Source of the DNA: Streptomyces sp. H27-H5
GTDB lineage: Bacteria > Actinomycetota > Actinomycetes > Streptomycetales > Streptomycetaceae
Reading direction: 5' to 3'
Assembly: GCF_026627505.1 (NCBI RefSeq)
Contig: NZ_JAPNLK010000043.1
Location: 1-64,000 of the forward strand
Length of the DNA stretch: 64,000 nucleotides
The notes below the pieces were generated by a model. That model did no database searches. It was given only the letters and a program-made list of their open reading frames with translations, and was not told where the DNA came from. Positions 16,333 to 25,273 of the stretch are shown here, one piece after another. The position numbers and the translations under genes were made by a program. Numbering within the stretch: position 1 is the stretch's first letter; each line of letters starts with the position of its first letter.

Positions 16333-18423
16333 GTGGCAGCGGCGGAGCGACCCGACAGACCCGCGCCGGACGGCGGCATGCCCGTGACCGGAGCCGGGGA
16401 GCGGCTCGCGCTGAACGGCATGGGCAGCTACGACTGGGACCTCGGCGCGGGGACGGTGTCGCTCGACGAGGCCGGCCTGGTCGTCTTCGACCTGGAACCG
16501 GAGGAGTTCGACCACACCCCGGAAGGCCTGGGGCTGCGGGTTCCGGCCGACGACAGCGCACGGCTCGCGGACACCGTGGGCGGGGTGCTCGACAGCGGTG
16601 AGGGGACGTACGGCTCCTACTTCACGGTGCGCCGGCGCGACGGCCGCGACCAGTGGACCCACATCCAGGGGAGGGTGCTGCGCGCCCCCGACGGCCGCCC
16701 CCTGCGGATCGTCGGCATCGTCCGGGACGCGACGGCCGAGCTGGCCCACCTCACGGTGCTGCGGAAGCTGGAGTCGGCCCGCGCCCAGCAGGCCACCATC
16801 GTGCAGCGGACCACCGAGGCCCTGTCGCGGGCCGTGACCGTCGACGACGTGACGGCCACCCTGACGGGCACCGGAGCCCTGGAACGGCTCGGTGCGGACG
16901 GGCTCGCCCTCGGTCTCGTCGAGAACGGCGCCATCAAGATCATCGCGTTGAGCGGGGAGTCCCTGGAGATCCTCAATGAGCGGAGGTTCACCCGGCTGGA
17001 CGGTTCGCTGCCGCTGTCGCAGGCCGTCCTCAGCCGCAAGGCGCGGTTCGTCACCTCGCTGTCCGAGCTGGCGGCCGAGTTCCCGATGTTCTCGGACTAC
17101 CTGAACCGGATCCGCTACGACGCGGCCGCCTACCTGCCGCTGATCGCGCAGGCCAAGGCCATCGGCGGACTGGTCCTCTTCTACAAGCGGCTCAGCGAGT
17201 TCAGCCCCGAGGAACGCAACCTCTGCCTGGGCCTGGCGGGCATCGTGGCCCAGTCCCTCCAGCGGGCCCTGCTCTTCGACCAGGAACGGGAGTTCGCCAC
17301 CGGCCTCCAGGCGTCGATGCTGCCGCGCCGGATCCCCGAGATCACCGGCGGCGAGATCGCGGTCCGCTACCACGCCGCGTGGAGCGGGCGCGAGGTCGGC
17401 GGCGACTGGTACGACGTGATCGCGCTGCCCCGCGACCGGGTCGGCATCGTCGTGGGCGACGTCCAGGGCCACGACACGCACGCCGCCGCCATCATGGGCC
17501 AACTGCGCATCGCGCTGCGCGCCTACGCGGGGGAGGGGCACCCGCCGTCCACCGTGCTGGCCCGGGCCTCCCGCTTCCTCGCCGAACTCGACACCGAACG
17601 CTTCGCGACCTGCATGTACGCGCAGGTGGACCTGGAGACCGGAGGGGTACGGGCCGTCCGCGCGGGCCACCTCGGACCGCTGATCCGCCACACGGACGGC
17701 CGAACGGGCTGGCCCAACGTGCGCGGCGGCCTGCCCCTCGGACTCGCCTCGATCTTCGAGCGGGAGGAGTTCCCCGAGACCCGGCTGGACCTGGTGCCCG
17801 GCGAGACCCTCGTGCTGTGCACCGACGGGCTCGTGGAGGAACCGGGCACCGCCATCACCCAAGGCATGGAAGCGCTGGCCCACGCCGTCCGCAGCGGCCC
17901 CCAGGAGGCCGGGGCGCTCGCCGACCACCTCTCCGACCGGCTCTGGGAACGCTGGGGCTCCGGCGACGACGTGGCCCTGCTGGTGCTGCGCCGGGCTCCC
18001 GACCCGGGCACGCACCGGGCGCCCCGCATCCACCAGTACATCCACCAGGCCGACCCCGAGGGCCTCTCGGAGGCCCGCTACGCCCTGCGGCAGGCCCTGC
18101 GCGACTGGGGCATGGCGGAACTCGCCGACGACGTGGAGCTGGCCGCGGGCGAACTGCTCGTCAACGCCCTGCTGCACACGGACGGCGGAGCGGTGCTGAC
18201 CATGGAGGTGCTGCCGGAACCGGTGCGGCGGATCCGGCTGTGGGTCAAGGACCGCTCCAGCGTGTGGCCCCGCCGGCGCACCCCGGGGGAGTCGGCCACC
18301 ACGGGGCGCGGGCTGCTGCTGGTGGACGCGCTGGCCACGCACTGGGGAGTGGAGTCCCGGGGCGAGGGAAAGGCCGTCTGGTGCGAGTTCGACGCCGGGG
18401 GCGTGCGGCGGGGCGCGGAGTGA
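16333..18423 (+). CDS. PAS-GAF-PP2C (SpoIIE-type) phosphatase with C-terminal ATPase domain
   Basis: A 696-residue multi-domain regulator that probably dephosphorylates anti-sigma-factor antagonists and may also phosphorylate through its kinase-like domain. Domains in order: a PAS fold at about residues 20-135 (YDWDLGAG, then RRRDGRDQWTHIQGRVL), a GAF-like sensor at about 150-310, and a SpoIIE/PP2C domain at about 325-545. The PP2C metal-binding stretches are GGDWYDVI, GDVQGHD and LCTDGLVE. A HATPase_c fold lies at about 570-690 (VELAAGELLVNALLH, then TTGRGLLLVDALA). No membrane segment, so it is cytoplasmic. GTG 16333 is used; ATG 16381 is an alternative that would leave the PAS domain intact. 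Streptomyces carry dozens of such proteins, so the partner cannot be named. Confidence 0.9.
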   Translation: MAAAERPDRPAPDGGMPVTGAGERLALNGMGSYDWDLGAGTVSLDEAGLVVFDLEPEEFDHTPEGLGLRVPADDSARLADTVGGVLDSGEGTYGSYFTVRRRDGRDQWTHIQGRVLRAPDGRPLRIVGIVRDATAELAHLTVLRKLESARAQQATIVQRTTEALSRAVTVDDVTATLTGTGALERLGADGLALGLVENGAIKIIALSGESLEILNERRFTRLDGSLPLSQAVLSRKARFVTSLSELAAEFPMFSDYLNRIRYDAAAYLPLIAQAKAIGGLVLFYKRLSEFSPEERNLCLGLAGIVAQSLQRALLFDQEREFATGLQASMLPRRIPEITGGEIAVRYHAAWSGREVGGDWYDVIALPRDRVGIVVGDVQGHDTHAAAIMGQLRIALRAYAGEGHPPSTVLARASRFLAELDTERFATCMYAQVDLETGGVRAVRAGHLGPLIRHTDGRTGWPNVRGGLPLGLASIFEREEFPETRLDLVPGETLVLCTDGLVEEPGTAITQGMEALAHAVRSGPQEAGALADHLSDRLWERWGSGDDVALLVLRRAPDPGTHRAPRIHQYIHQADPEGLSEARYALRQALRDWGMAELADDVELAAGELLVNALLHTDGGAVLTMEVLPEPVRRIRLWVKDRSSVWPRRRTPGESATTGRGLLLVDALATHWGVESRGEGKAVWCEFDAGGVRRGAE

Positions 18424-18493
18424 CCGGACGGTCACCCCGAGTTGTGGGTTGCCGGAGGGGGCGCGATGATGCCGCCATGGAACGGATTCTGCT

Positions 18494-18661
18494 GTGCGCC
18501 GCCTGAACAGGGGCGCGGTGACGGGCATCCTGGCCCTGCTCCTGCTGGTGGCCGGGGTGCCGAAGGCCGTGGACTGGACGACGGGGCGCCCGCACTCGGA
18601 TCCCGGGTGTCAGACGGTGGCGTTCATGTCGATGACCGGTGTCGCACCGGAGTGCCGTTGA
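18494..18661 (+). CDS. Small secreted or membrane-anchored Cys-pair protein
   Basis: A 55-residue frame starting with GTG at 18494. It has a basic N-terminus (VRRLNRG), a hydrophobic stretch (residues 9-22, ILALLLLVAGVP), and a short exported tail with two cysteines (GCQTVAFMSMTGVAPEC). Third positions are nearly all G or C, as in neighbouring genes, which supports coding. The ribosome site is weak (GGA about 8 bases upstream); GTG 18518 is an alternative. Function unknown; disulfide formation outside the cell is inferred. Confidence 0.5.
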   Translation: MRRLNRGAVTGILALLLLVAGVPKAVDWTTGRPHSDPGCQTVAFMSMTGVAPECR

Positions 18662-18780
18662 CGGTGGGCTCGGGTCGCGGCGTCCGGCGTACGGGCTCCG
18701 GTCGGGGCTGACGACCGGGCCCGCGGGCACGGCCTTCGAACGGCGGCGGGGTCTGTGCGCACGGCCGTTGACGGCGGGGA

Positions 18781-18802
18781 TCCGGTAGCGGCGGCTACCG
18801 GA
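18781..18802. terminator. Hairpin, likely bidirectional terminator
   Basis: TCCGGTAGC pairs perfectly with GCTACCGGA across a GGCG loop. It lies between the small plus-strand gene ending at 18661 and the convergent minus-strand gene ending at 18831. There is no strong T-run, as is common in Streptomyces. Confidence 0.55.
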
Positions 18803-18830
18803 CCGGACGGCGTCAGGGGTCGCGCCGGGA

Positions 18831-19274
18831 TCACCGGTGGTCGAACACCTCGATGTTCTTGTCGTCCTCGGCGAGCGTGTCGATCGAGCGCGGCAGCAGC
18901 CCGGAGAAGTGGACCTCCTGGAGCTGCGCCACGGCCTCGGCGCGACCGGCGTGCAGGCCCGGGGTGAAGCGAACGGAGCCGCGCGCCTCCCAGCGGTGCC
19001 GCTCGCCGTCGCAACGGGCGTCGCCGGCGGCGACGGTGAGACGGAGCCCCTCCTGGACGACGATCGCCTTCACCTGGACCGCCCCCCTGGGTGACGAGCC
19101 CTCGCACAGGTAGGTCCCGGAAAGGGTGACGGAGCCGTCCTCGGTGATGTGGGCGTAAGGCTGTACGGAAATCTCCTGGTTGAAAACAGTGGCGTTCGCC
19201 GGAGCGGTGAATACCGAGACGGCGGCCAGTGCGGAGAACGCCGCGAGGGCCATTCGGCGGCCGAACATGACCAT
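18831..19274 (-). CDS. Small secreted protein, DUF6299-like
   Basis: A 147-residue exported protein. The ATG at 19274 has a near-ideal GGAGGAAAA ribosome site, which overrides longer in-frame starts up to 19445. The signal peptide is MVMFGRRMALAAF followed by a hydrophobic core to about residue 28 (APANA). The mature domain has ITEDGSVTLSGTYLCEGSSP, the pattern I associate with DUF6299, a small beta-sandwich family common in Streptomyces, with one Cys pair (CEG and ARCDGE). Extracellular function unknown. It is divergent from the lipoprotein gene at 19444, sharing a 169-base promoter region. Confidence 0.75.
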   Translation of the reverse strand: MVMFGRRMALAAFSALAAVSVFTAPANATVFNQEISVQPYAHITEDGSVTLSGTYLCEGSSPRGAVQVKAIVVQEGLRLTVAAGDARCDGERHRWEARGSVRFTPGLHAGRAEAVAQLQEVHFSGLLPRSIDTLAEDDKNIEVFDHR

Positions 19275-19443
19275 TTTTCCTCCAGTGGGAAACGGGTGGC
19301 GGGGTACTGCCGGAAGCATTCTGCTGGCAGTCGGCAGGTCAACTCGCTCCGCGGACTCGTGTCGGTGTGTGCAATTGCCCGCTCGGGCGCGTGAAACTGA
19401 CCGGAATGCTTCCCCGCCCCGAAGATCCCCGAAGGGATCCCGC

Positions 19444-20055
19444 ATGCGTCAGCCCGCTTCCGTCCTCGCCGCCGCCGCCCTCCTGCCCCTCCTGCTGATG
19501 GGCGCCACCGCCTGCCAGAGCGTGTCCGAGGGGGCCGCCGTGGCCCCTGCGGCGGTCCCCGCCGTCCCGGTGGACGACGGGGTGCCGGGATCCGACGGCG
19601 ACCCGGCGGCACCGGCCCCGGCGGTGGTGCCCGCGACCGCGAAGGATGCCCGTGTGGGTGACTCCGTACGGGTGCCGGGCCGGCAGGTCGGACAGCACCT
19701 CCAGGTGGTGCTCAACGCGTACGTGGACCCGGCCGTCAGCGTCGAGAAGAACTTCGCACCGGTCGCCGGGAAGCGCTGGGTGGCCGCCTCGATGTCGTTC
19801 GTCAACGTGGGGGGAGCCTCGTACGGGGCTCTCGGGAGCATGTGGGCGTACGACGGCGAGGGACAGCGCCACGCGATCGTGCCGACCGGTGAACTGACAA
19901 CCGGCAAACCCCTCGTCTTCGATTCCCTGGAGGTCGGTGAGCGGGCCGAGGGATGGGTGGTGTTCGAAATTCCGGAAAGCGCGCGCATCGTGCGGCTCCA
20001 GTACCAGGACGCGAACACGCAGGCGAATTCCGGAGGGGGATTCTGGGCCGTATAG
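19444..20055 (+). CDS. Lipoprotein, DUF4352-like
   Basis: A 203-residue lipoprotein: MRQPAS, a hydrophobic core and the lipobox MGATAC with Cys24 as the predicted lipidated residue. A Pro/Ala linker (residues 30-65) leads to a beta-sandwich domain with VGDSVRV, WVAASMSFVNVGGASYG and EGWVVFEIPESARIVRLQY, matching the DUF4352/Telomeric-repeat-like extracellular fold. Such domains are common in Gram-positive lipoproteins of unknown role. The ATG at 19444 has GAAGGGA upstream. The next gene begins 56 bases downstream in the same direction. Confidence 0.8.
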   Translation: MRQPASVLAAAALLPLLLMGATACQSVSEGAAVAPAAVPAVPVDDGVPGSDGDPAAPAPAVVPATAKDARVGDSVRVPGRQVGQHLQVVLNAYVDPAVSVEKNFAPVAGKRWVAASMSFVNVGGASYGALGSMWAYDGEGQRHAIVPTGELTTGKPLVFDSLEVGERAEGWVVFEIPESARIVRLQYQDANTQANSGGGFWAV

Positions 20056-20111
20056 CCCGCTCGGGTGAAAGGCCGCGAGGGGGTGGTCGGCAGCGCACTA
20101 AGGTGCGGCGC

Positions 20112-20606
20112 ATGACTTCCACCCAAGCCGAAATCGACCGGTCCCAGCTCGGCACCCTTTCCGTGCTCGCCTGGATCGGTGACCCCTCCGAGGGTCACGA
20201 CATCCCCTACCTCCTCGCCTACACCCTGGGCGACGGCCCGGGCGGCAAGGAGGCCGGCGAGGCGGCCGCCCGAGGTCTCCTGGAGGAGATCGGCCTGCCG
20301 ATCGGGGACGTGGTCATGGACGGCACCCTCAAGGCGGCCACCTTCCCGGTGAAGATCCTGCTGGCCGACCACCAGATCGCGCTGACCCTGCCCGGGCTCA
20401 ACGCCACCTGCACCGCCCCGCCGGAGTGGGTCGTCGCCGCCCGCGAGAGCGGGCAGGCCTACTTCCTGTTCGCCACGCGTGCCTGGCCCGAGGCCGTCCC
20501 CGGGCAGCCGGTCTCCGCGGAGGTGCTCCAGGCCTTCGCGGGCGACGAGGAAGTGCTGACCAGCAGCGCCCACTGCGTGCTCACGGTGCAGAGCCTGCGC
20601 GGCTGA
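20112..20606 (+). CDS. DUF5949-like hypothetical protein
   Basis: A 164-residue soluble protein. The stretches LGTLSVLAWIGDPSEG, YLLAYTLGDGPGG, LLEEIGLPIGD and AFAGDEEVLTSSAHCVLTV match what I recall of DUF5949, a family found almost only in Streptomyces and relatives. No signal peptide or catalytic motif is visible. The ATG at 20112 is the only start that gives the family's usual N-terminus. A strong terminator follows at 20639. Function unknown. Confidence 0.7.
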   Translation: MTSTQAEIDRSQLGTLSVLAWIGDPSEGHDIPYLLAYTLGDGPGGKEAGEAAARGLLEEIGLPIGDVVMDGTLKAATFPVKILLADHQIALTLPGLNATCTAPPEWVVAARESGQAYFLFATRAWPEAVPGQPVSAEVLQAFAGDEEVLTSSAHCVLTVQSLRG

Positions 20607-20638
20607 CACGGCGCCGGCGTCACCCCCCCACACACACT

Positions 20639-20673
20639 CCGGCCGCCGGGCCCCCAGCCTGCCCGGTGGCCGG
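20639..20673. terminator. 13-bp GC-rich hairpin between convergent genes
   Basis: Left arm 20639-20651 pairs with right arm 20661-20673 (one G-T pair) across a 9-base loop. It separates the plus-strand gene ending at 20606 from the minus-strand P450 gene ending at 20729, so it probably serves both. Confidence 0.7.
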
Positions 20674-20728
20674 TGGGGTGGGGTGGTGGGGCGGTGGCCG
20701 TGACGTCACCGCCTCCACCCGTGAAGCC

Positions 20729-21982
20729 TTACGGCTGGTCGAAGGCGAAGCGGAGCGAACGTACCCGGTTGTCGAAGTTGGATCCCGCCAGGTCGGGCAG
20801 GCCCACGGCGCGCAACCCCACCGGCCGGGTCAGCAGCTCACGGAACAGTGACTTCATCTCCACCCGGGCCAGATGGGCGCCCAGGCAGAAATGCGGACCG
20901 CCGCCCCCGAACCCCAGGTGCGGATTGGGCGAGCGGGTGATGTCGAAGGCGTCGGGGTCGGGGAAGACCGCCTCGTCGCGGTTGGCGGAGGCGTAGTACA
21001 GCACCACCTTGTCGCCGGGCGTGAACAGGCGCCCGCCCAGGTCGTGTTCGGCCACCACCGTGCGGCGGAACTGGATGATCGGCGTCGAGTGGCGGATCAT
21101 CTCGTCCACGGCACCGTCGGCGTACGACTCGAAGTCCGACAGCAGTAGATCGCGTTGGTCCGGGAAATCGGTGAGCAGGGTCAGCCCGTGCGTGATCGCG
21201 TTCCGGGTGGTCTCCACGCCGGCCACCATCAACAGCGAGAAGAACGCACCGAGTTGCCGGGCACCCAGGGCCTGGCCGTCCACGTTCGCGCAGACCAGCG
21301 CCGAGATGAGGTCGTCGGTGGGGTTCCTGCGCCGTTCCCGCCCGATGCCCGCGACCATCCGCTGCATCCGGGCCAGCGCGCGCAAACCGCGCCCCGGCAT
21401 CCGCAGCCGGGCGGTCAGGCCCCGCTCCACGCCGATGTGTTCGGAGGCGTGGTTGACCCGGTCCGCGATCTCGGCCCGGTAGGCCTCCGGGATGCCCATC
21501 ATGTTGCAGATGACCTCCAGCGGAAGCCGGGAGGCCACCGCCGAGACGAACTCGTCGGGCCGCTCGTCCAGCACGTCGTCCACGATCCTGGCCGCCACCG
21601 CGTGGATGTCCTCCTCGGCCGCGGCCAACAGCCGCGGCGTGAAGGCCCGCTGCACGACCTTGCGCAACCGCGCGTGGTCGGGGCCGTCCAGGTTGACCAT
21701 CGAGTCCCCGAACAGGGCCCGTACCCAGCGGGGCGGCTCCGGGGTCGTGACCCCCGGCGCGCTCGCGAACACCTTGGGCAGCCGGCTTGCCTCCTGCACG
21801 TCCGCGTGTCGCACCATGGCCCAGTGGCCCCGATCCCGGCCCTCGGGCACGTACACCGGGGAATCGAGCGCCCGCAGCCGGGCGAAGGCCGCCAGCCGGG
21901 CCTGCGGGGGCGACTGCCAGAAGGCCGGATCGGCCAGCTCGGCCCCGGGTCGGCCTTCGTATCGCTGTGCCGGGACTGTCAT
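20729..21982 (-). CDS. Cytochrome P450
   Basis: A 417-residue P450 monooxygenase. The heme-binding loop is FGGGGPHFCLGAHLA with the axial ligand Cys366. The oxygen-activation I-helix motif is AGVETTR, and the K-helix ExxR is in DEMIRHS. N-terminal WQSPP and C-terminal GSNFDNRVRSL resemble the CYP124/CYP125/CYP142 group that hydroxylates sterol or branched-lipid side chains. That substrate hint is inference from similarity of a few motifs. No ferredoxin or reductase gene is adjacent. It is followed 54 bases upstream by the LtrA-like gene on the same strand, so the two could be co-transcribed. Confidence 0.93.
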   Translation of the reverse strand: MTVPAQRYEGRPGAELADPAFWQSPPQARLAAFARLRALDSPVYVPEGRDRGHWAMVRHADVQEASRLPKVFASAPGVTTPEPPRWVRALFGDSMVNLDGPDHARLRKVVQRAFTPRLLAAAEEDIHAVAARIVDDVLDERPDEFVSAVASRLPLEVICNMMGIPEAYRAEIADRVNHASEHIGVERGLTARLRMPGRGLRALARMQRMVAGIGRERRRNPTDDLISALVCANVDGQALGARQLGAFFSLLMVAGVETTRNAITHGLTLLTDFPDQRDLLLSDFESYADGAVDEMIRHSTPIIQFRRTVVAEHDLGGRLFTPGDKVVLYYASANRDEAVFPDPDAFDITRSPNPHLGFGGGGPHFCLGAHLARVEMKSLFRELLTRPVGLRAVGLPDLAGSNFDNRVRSLRFAFDQP

Positions 21983-22036
21983 GCCCGTACCTTCTTCCTT
22001 CTCGTCGGCAGCACGCCGAATCGCCCCCGACCGTTC

Positions 22037-23191
22037 TCACGCACCAGAACGCGCCCGCTCGGCCAAGGTCACGCCCACCGCCACCGTGGCGGCCGCCACC
22101 AGTCCGATCCAGAGCACCGCGTGCTCGCCGGTCCAGGCGCAGACGAGGACGGCCAGGGCCGAGATGGGGAGCACCAGCTGCTGGGCCATGCCCCGCTTGA
22201 AGTGACGGGAGTGCAGGAACCACACGAAGAGCAGGAACAGCGCGGCCGGGACGGCGACCGCGAGGTTCGCCGCCAGGTCGGAGACGTGCGCCTTGCCCAC
22301 TGCCTGCTCGATCGCCACCTCGATGCCGGCGCCGATCGCCGCCGCCGACGCCAGGATCACGAAGTGCCCGTAACCCCACGGGATGGCATCGCGGTTGGTG
22401 CGCAGCCCCTCGTGCACGGGCACCGCGAAGTAGATCCACCAGGCGGCGAAGACCAGCAGCAGACCGCCCGCCGCGATCGGCAGCAACTCGCCCAGCGCCT
22501 CGTGTTCGTCGATCGCCGACTGCACGGCGACCGTGCTCGCGGCGATGGTCTCGCCGAGCACGATGATGGTGAACAGGCCGTACCGCTCCGCGATGTGGTG
22601 CGGGTGCCACGGCGTCTGGTGACCGTGCTCCGCGATGACCGGCACCGCCAACTCCGCCACCACCATGACCAGGAACAGCCACTGCCGGGCGCTCTCGGGT
22701 GCCAGGAGCAGCGCCGTCCAGCCCGCCTGGCAGATCAGCAGCCCCACCGCGTAGGTGATCGCGCAACGGCGGGCCGGACCACGCTCCCCGGCGGCCGCCC
22801 GCAGCCACTGGAAGGTCAGCGCGATGCGCATCACCAGATAGCCGATGACCGCGACGGTCCAGTCGTTGTCGTTGAAGGCGCGCGGGATCCCGGCGGAGTA
22901 GACGAGCACCCCGGAGATCTGCACCAGGGTCGCGATCCGGTACGGGATGTCGTCGACGTCGTAGGCGGAGGCGAACCAGGTGAAGTTCATCCAGGCCCAC
23001 CACACCCCGAAGAACACGAAGAGGTAGCCGGTGATGCCGCTGCCCACGTGCCCCTCCGCCAGGGCGTGGACGAGTTGGCGGCCGGCCTGCGCCACGCCGA
23101 CCACGAAGCACAGGTCGAAGAAGAGCTCCAGGGGAGTCGCGGCTCGGTGGCTCTCGTCCCGGCTCCGGGCGGTCATCGGTACGTACGTCAT
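22037..23191 (-). CDS. Low-temperature-requirement A (LtrA) family membrane protein
   Basis: A 384-residue protein with about ten to eleven hydrophobic helices. LELFFDLCFVVGVAQ near the N-terminus, FGVWWAWMNFTWFASAYD, ERYGLFTIIVLGETI and WWIYFAVP are diagnostic of LtrA proteins. First linked to cold growth in Listeria, their biochemical role is unknown; they are predicted transport or channel-like membrane proteins. ATG at 23191 (MTYVPM) is taken; 23203 and 23176 are alternatives with little effect. It shares strand with the downstream P450 gene. Confidence 0.88.
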   Translation of the reverse strand: MTYVPMTARSRDESHRAATPLELFFDLCFVVGVAQAGRQLVHALAEGHVGSGITGYLFVFFGVWWAWMNFTWFASAYDVDDIPYRIATLVQISGVLVYSAGIPRAFNDNDWTVAVIGYLVMRIALTFQWLRAAAGERGPARRCAITYAVGLLICQAGWTALLLAPESARQWLFLVMVVAELAVPVIAEHGHQTPWHPHHIAERYGLFTIIVLGETIAASTVAVQSAIDEHEALGELLPIAAGGLLLVFAAWWIYFAVPVHEGLRTNRDAIPWGYGHFVILASAAAIGAGIEVAIEQAVGKAHVSDLAANLAVAVPAALFLLFVWFLHSRHFKRGMAQQLVLPISALAVLVCAWTGEHAVLWIGLVAAATVAVGVTLAERARSGA

Positions 23192-23543
23192 ACAGCCCAG
23201 CACAGCAGCCGGGCGCGGGTCGGCAGCCGAGGCGCGCGGCCCGCGGCGCCCGCGTACCCCGGGCGGACTCGTCGCCCCGGGCCCCGGCGAGCAGGGCCTC
23301 GGCTCCCCGGGCTCCGTCGCGCCGGGTCTCGGCGAGCCGTGTTCCTCGCTTCCGGTGGTGGGGGCGGGGGTGCGGTCCTTGGTCCGGCGGGCGGGGCGAC
23401 CAACGCACTGCGGGGGAGGGGACCTTCTTCCGTCGCCCGCGGTGCGTTCTCCTCTGACGCGTGCCCCCCGGTCCGACGGAACCTGGATATGTCAGGACCG
23501 TCAGGACTCTTTCGGTCCCCGCCCCCACCACCCAGGACACGCC
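23192..23543. other. 352-base divergent intergenic region
   Basis: Between the LtrA-like gene and the nitrate transporter gene. The first 200 bases are very GC-rich, with imperfect repeats of CGGCTCCCCGGGCTCCG-like text and no gene I can support. The right third carries a promoter-like pattern described separately. Open frames crossing it have unusual Pro/Gly/Arg composition and no ribosome sites. Confidence 0.5.
23478..23507 (+). promoter_or_regulatory. ECF-sigma-like promoter and TCAGGAC direct repeat
   Basis: GGAAC at 23478-23482 and CGTC at 23499-23502 are spaced by 16 bases, the layout of extracytoplasmic-function (SigE-like) promoters. Overlapping it, TCAGGAC occurs twice (23492-23498 and 23501-23507). 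Both lie about 40 bases upstream of the nitrate transporter start. Prediction from pattern only. Confidence 0.3.
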
Positions 23544-24968
23544 ATGAGTATCGCCACGCAGGAAGCGCGCTCGGCGACCGGACGTACGCAGGCGCCGGAT
23601 CCGGCGCAGTACCGCCCAGGCCGCCCCATCACCGACTGGACGCCGGAGGACCCGTCCTTCTGGCAGTCCACGGGGAAGAAGGTGGCCACTCGCAATCTGT
23701 GGATCGCGGTGCCGGCGCTGCTCGTGGCCTTCGTGGTCTGGCAGGTCTGGAGCATCACTGCGACCAACCTCAAGGACGTCGGCTTCGGTTTCTCCCAGTC
23801 CCAGCTGTTCTGGCTGACCGCGGTGCCGGGCATCACCGGAGGTACCGCCCGGATCTTCTACACCTTCCTCGGCCCGAGGATCGGGCAGCGCCGCTTCACC
23901 GCGCTGTCGACCGTCGTGCTCATCGTGCCGCTGCTCTGGCTCGGTTTCGCGGTGCAGGACACGAGCACCTCGTACACGACGATGGTCGCCATCGCCGCGC
24001 TGTGCGGCATCGGCGGAGCGAACTTCTCCTCCTCCCTGGCCAACATCGGCTTCTTCTATCCCAAGCAGGAGAAGGGCAACGCGACCGGCATCAACGGCGG
24101 TCTGGGCAACCTCGGTGTGTCGGTGGTCCAGTTGCTGACCCCGATCCTGATCACCTCCTCGGTCCTGGCGATCGGCGCGGGCCAGAAGAAGGCGAATGGC
24201 TCGGAGATCTACCTCCAGAACGCGGCCTTCGTGTGGGTCCCGGTCCTGATCGTGCTCGCGGTGATCGCCTGGTTCGGTCAGAACGACCTGAAGGTGGCCT
24301 CCACCCCCTTCAGCCGCCAGAAGATCATCTTCAAGCGCAAGCGCACCTGGCTGATGACCTGGCTCTACGTCGGCACGTTCGGCTCCTTGATCGGCTTCGC
24401 CGCGGCCCTGCCGCTGCTGATCAAGACGACCTTCCCGGCGTACTCGGTGGCGACCTACGCCTGGATGGGCCCCGCCCTCGGCGCGCTGGCCCGCTGGGCG
24501 GGTGGATGGATCGCCGACAAGCTGGGCGGCGCCCGGGTGACGATCCTGTCCTTCGCGGGCTTGGCGGCCTCCATCATCGGAGTGATCACCTTCCTGCCGG
24601 TCGGCTCCGACCAGGGGTCCTTCCAGGGCTTCTTCCTCTGCTTCCTGGCGGCGTTCTTCTTCTCGGGCGTCGGCAACGGGTCGACCTTCCGGCAGATCCC
24701 GGTGATCTTCCGGGACCAGCACATGCGGGCGGCCGAGGGCCAGGGCCCGGCCGCGCAGGACGCCGCGATGAAGCAGTCCGAGATGGAGGCCGGAGCCGTC
24801 ACCGGCTTCTCCTCGGCGATCGCCGCCTACGGCTTCTTCTTCATCCCCGCGATGTTCGCGGCGATGGCGGTGACCAACGCGCTCTGGCTGTTCATCGGCT
24901 TCTACGCCACCTGCCTCGCCGTGTGCTGGTGGTTCTACGCCCGCAAGGGCGCGGAGGCCCCCAGCTGA
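23544..24968 (+). CDS. narK: Nitrate/nitrite transporter, NarK/NasA (MFS)
   Basis: A 474-residue major-facilitator protein with 12 hydrophobic segments. The nitrate-porter signature GNATGINGGLGNLGVS lies in TM5 (around residue 180) and a second glycine-rich motif, GAVTGFSSAIAAYGFF, in TM11. An N-terminal cytoplasmic stretch of about 50 residues precedes TM1. It would import nitrate for assimilation or respiration, or exchange nitrate and nitrite. No nitrate reductase gene is adjacent. ATG 23544 is the only start fitting the family N-terminus. The downstream region contains a small gene 37 bases later. Confidence 0.92.
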   Translation: MSIATQEARSATGRTQAPDPAQYRPGRPITDWTPEDPSFWQSTGKKVATRNLWIAVPALLVAFVVWQVWSITATNLKDVGFGFSQSQLFWLTAVPGITGGTARIFYTFLGPRIGQRRFTALSTVVLIVPLLWLGFAVQDTSTSYTTMVAIAALCGIGGANFSSSLANIGFFYPKQEKGNATGINGGLGNLGVSVVQLLTPILITSSVLAIGAGQKKANGSEIYLQNAAFVWVPVLIVLAVIAWFGQNDLKVASTPFSRQKIIFKRKRTWLMTWLYVGTFGSLIGFAAALPLLIKTTFPAYSVATYAWMGPALGALARWAGGWIADKLGGARVTILSFAGLAASIIGVITFLPVGSDQGSFQGFFLCFLAAFFFSGVGNGSTFRQIPVIFRDQHMRAAEGQGPAAQDAAMKQSEMEAGAVTGFSSAIAAYGFFFIPAMFAAMAVTNALWLFIGFYATCLAVCWWFYARKGAEAPS

Positions 24969-25005
24969 GCGGGGGCGGGGGCGGGGACGGCCGTACTCTG
25001 GAGCC

Positions 25006-25242
25006 ATGAGCACCGCCCCCGCCTCCGACCCGCAGGACGCGCACCACGCGCCCGTGTCCGCGCCCGATCCCGCGGCCCCCGCCGCCAAGCCCAAGCCGAA
25101 GGCCAGGCTCGACTTCGACGACCCGCTGGACCGGCAGTCCTCGGACGACACCGACCGGGGATGGGGCGAGCGACCCCCCGCCGGCGGAAGCGCGGCCGAC
25201 CTGGCCCGCTTCCTCGACGAGAAGCCCCCGCACCACGTCTGA
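25006..25242 (+). CDS. Small conserved hypothetical protein
   Basis: A 78-residue, acidic, Pro/Ala-rich protein. GGAG lies 5 bases upstream of the ATG at 25006. The C-terminal half (RLDFDDPLDRQSSDDTDRGWGE, split here across residues 30-50, then ADLARFLDEKPPHHV) is the likely conserved part. It appears disordered. I do not recognise a function. Composition and ribosome site support a real gene. Confidence 0.65.
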   Translation: MSTAPASDPQDAHHAPVSAPDPAAPAAKPKPKARLDFDDPLDRQSSDDTDRGWGERPPAGGSAADLARFLDEKPPHHV

Positions 25243-25273
25243 GCGGGGCGGCTCGGAGCGAGCCGTCGCGCCT

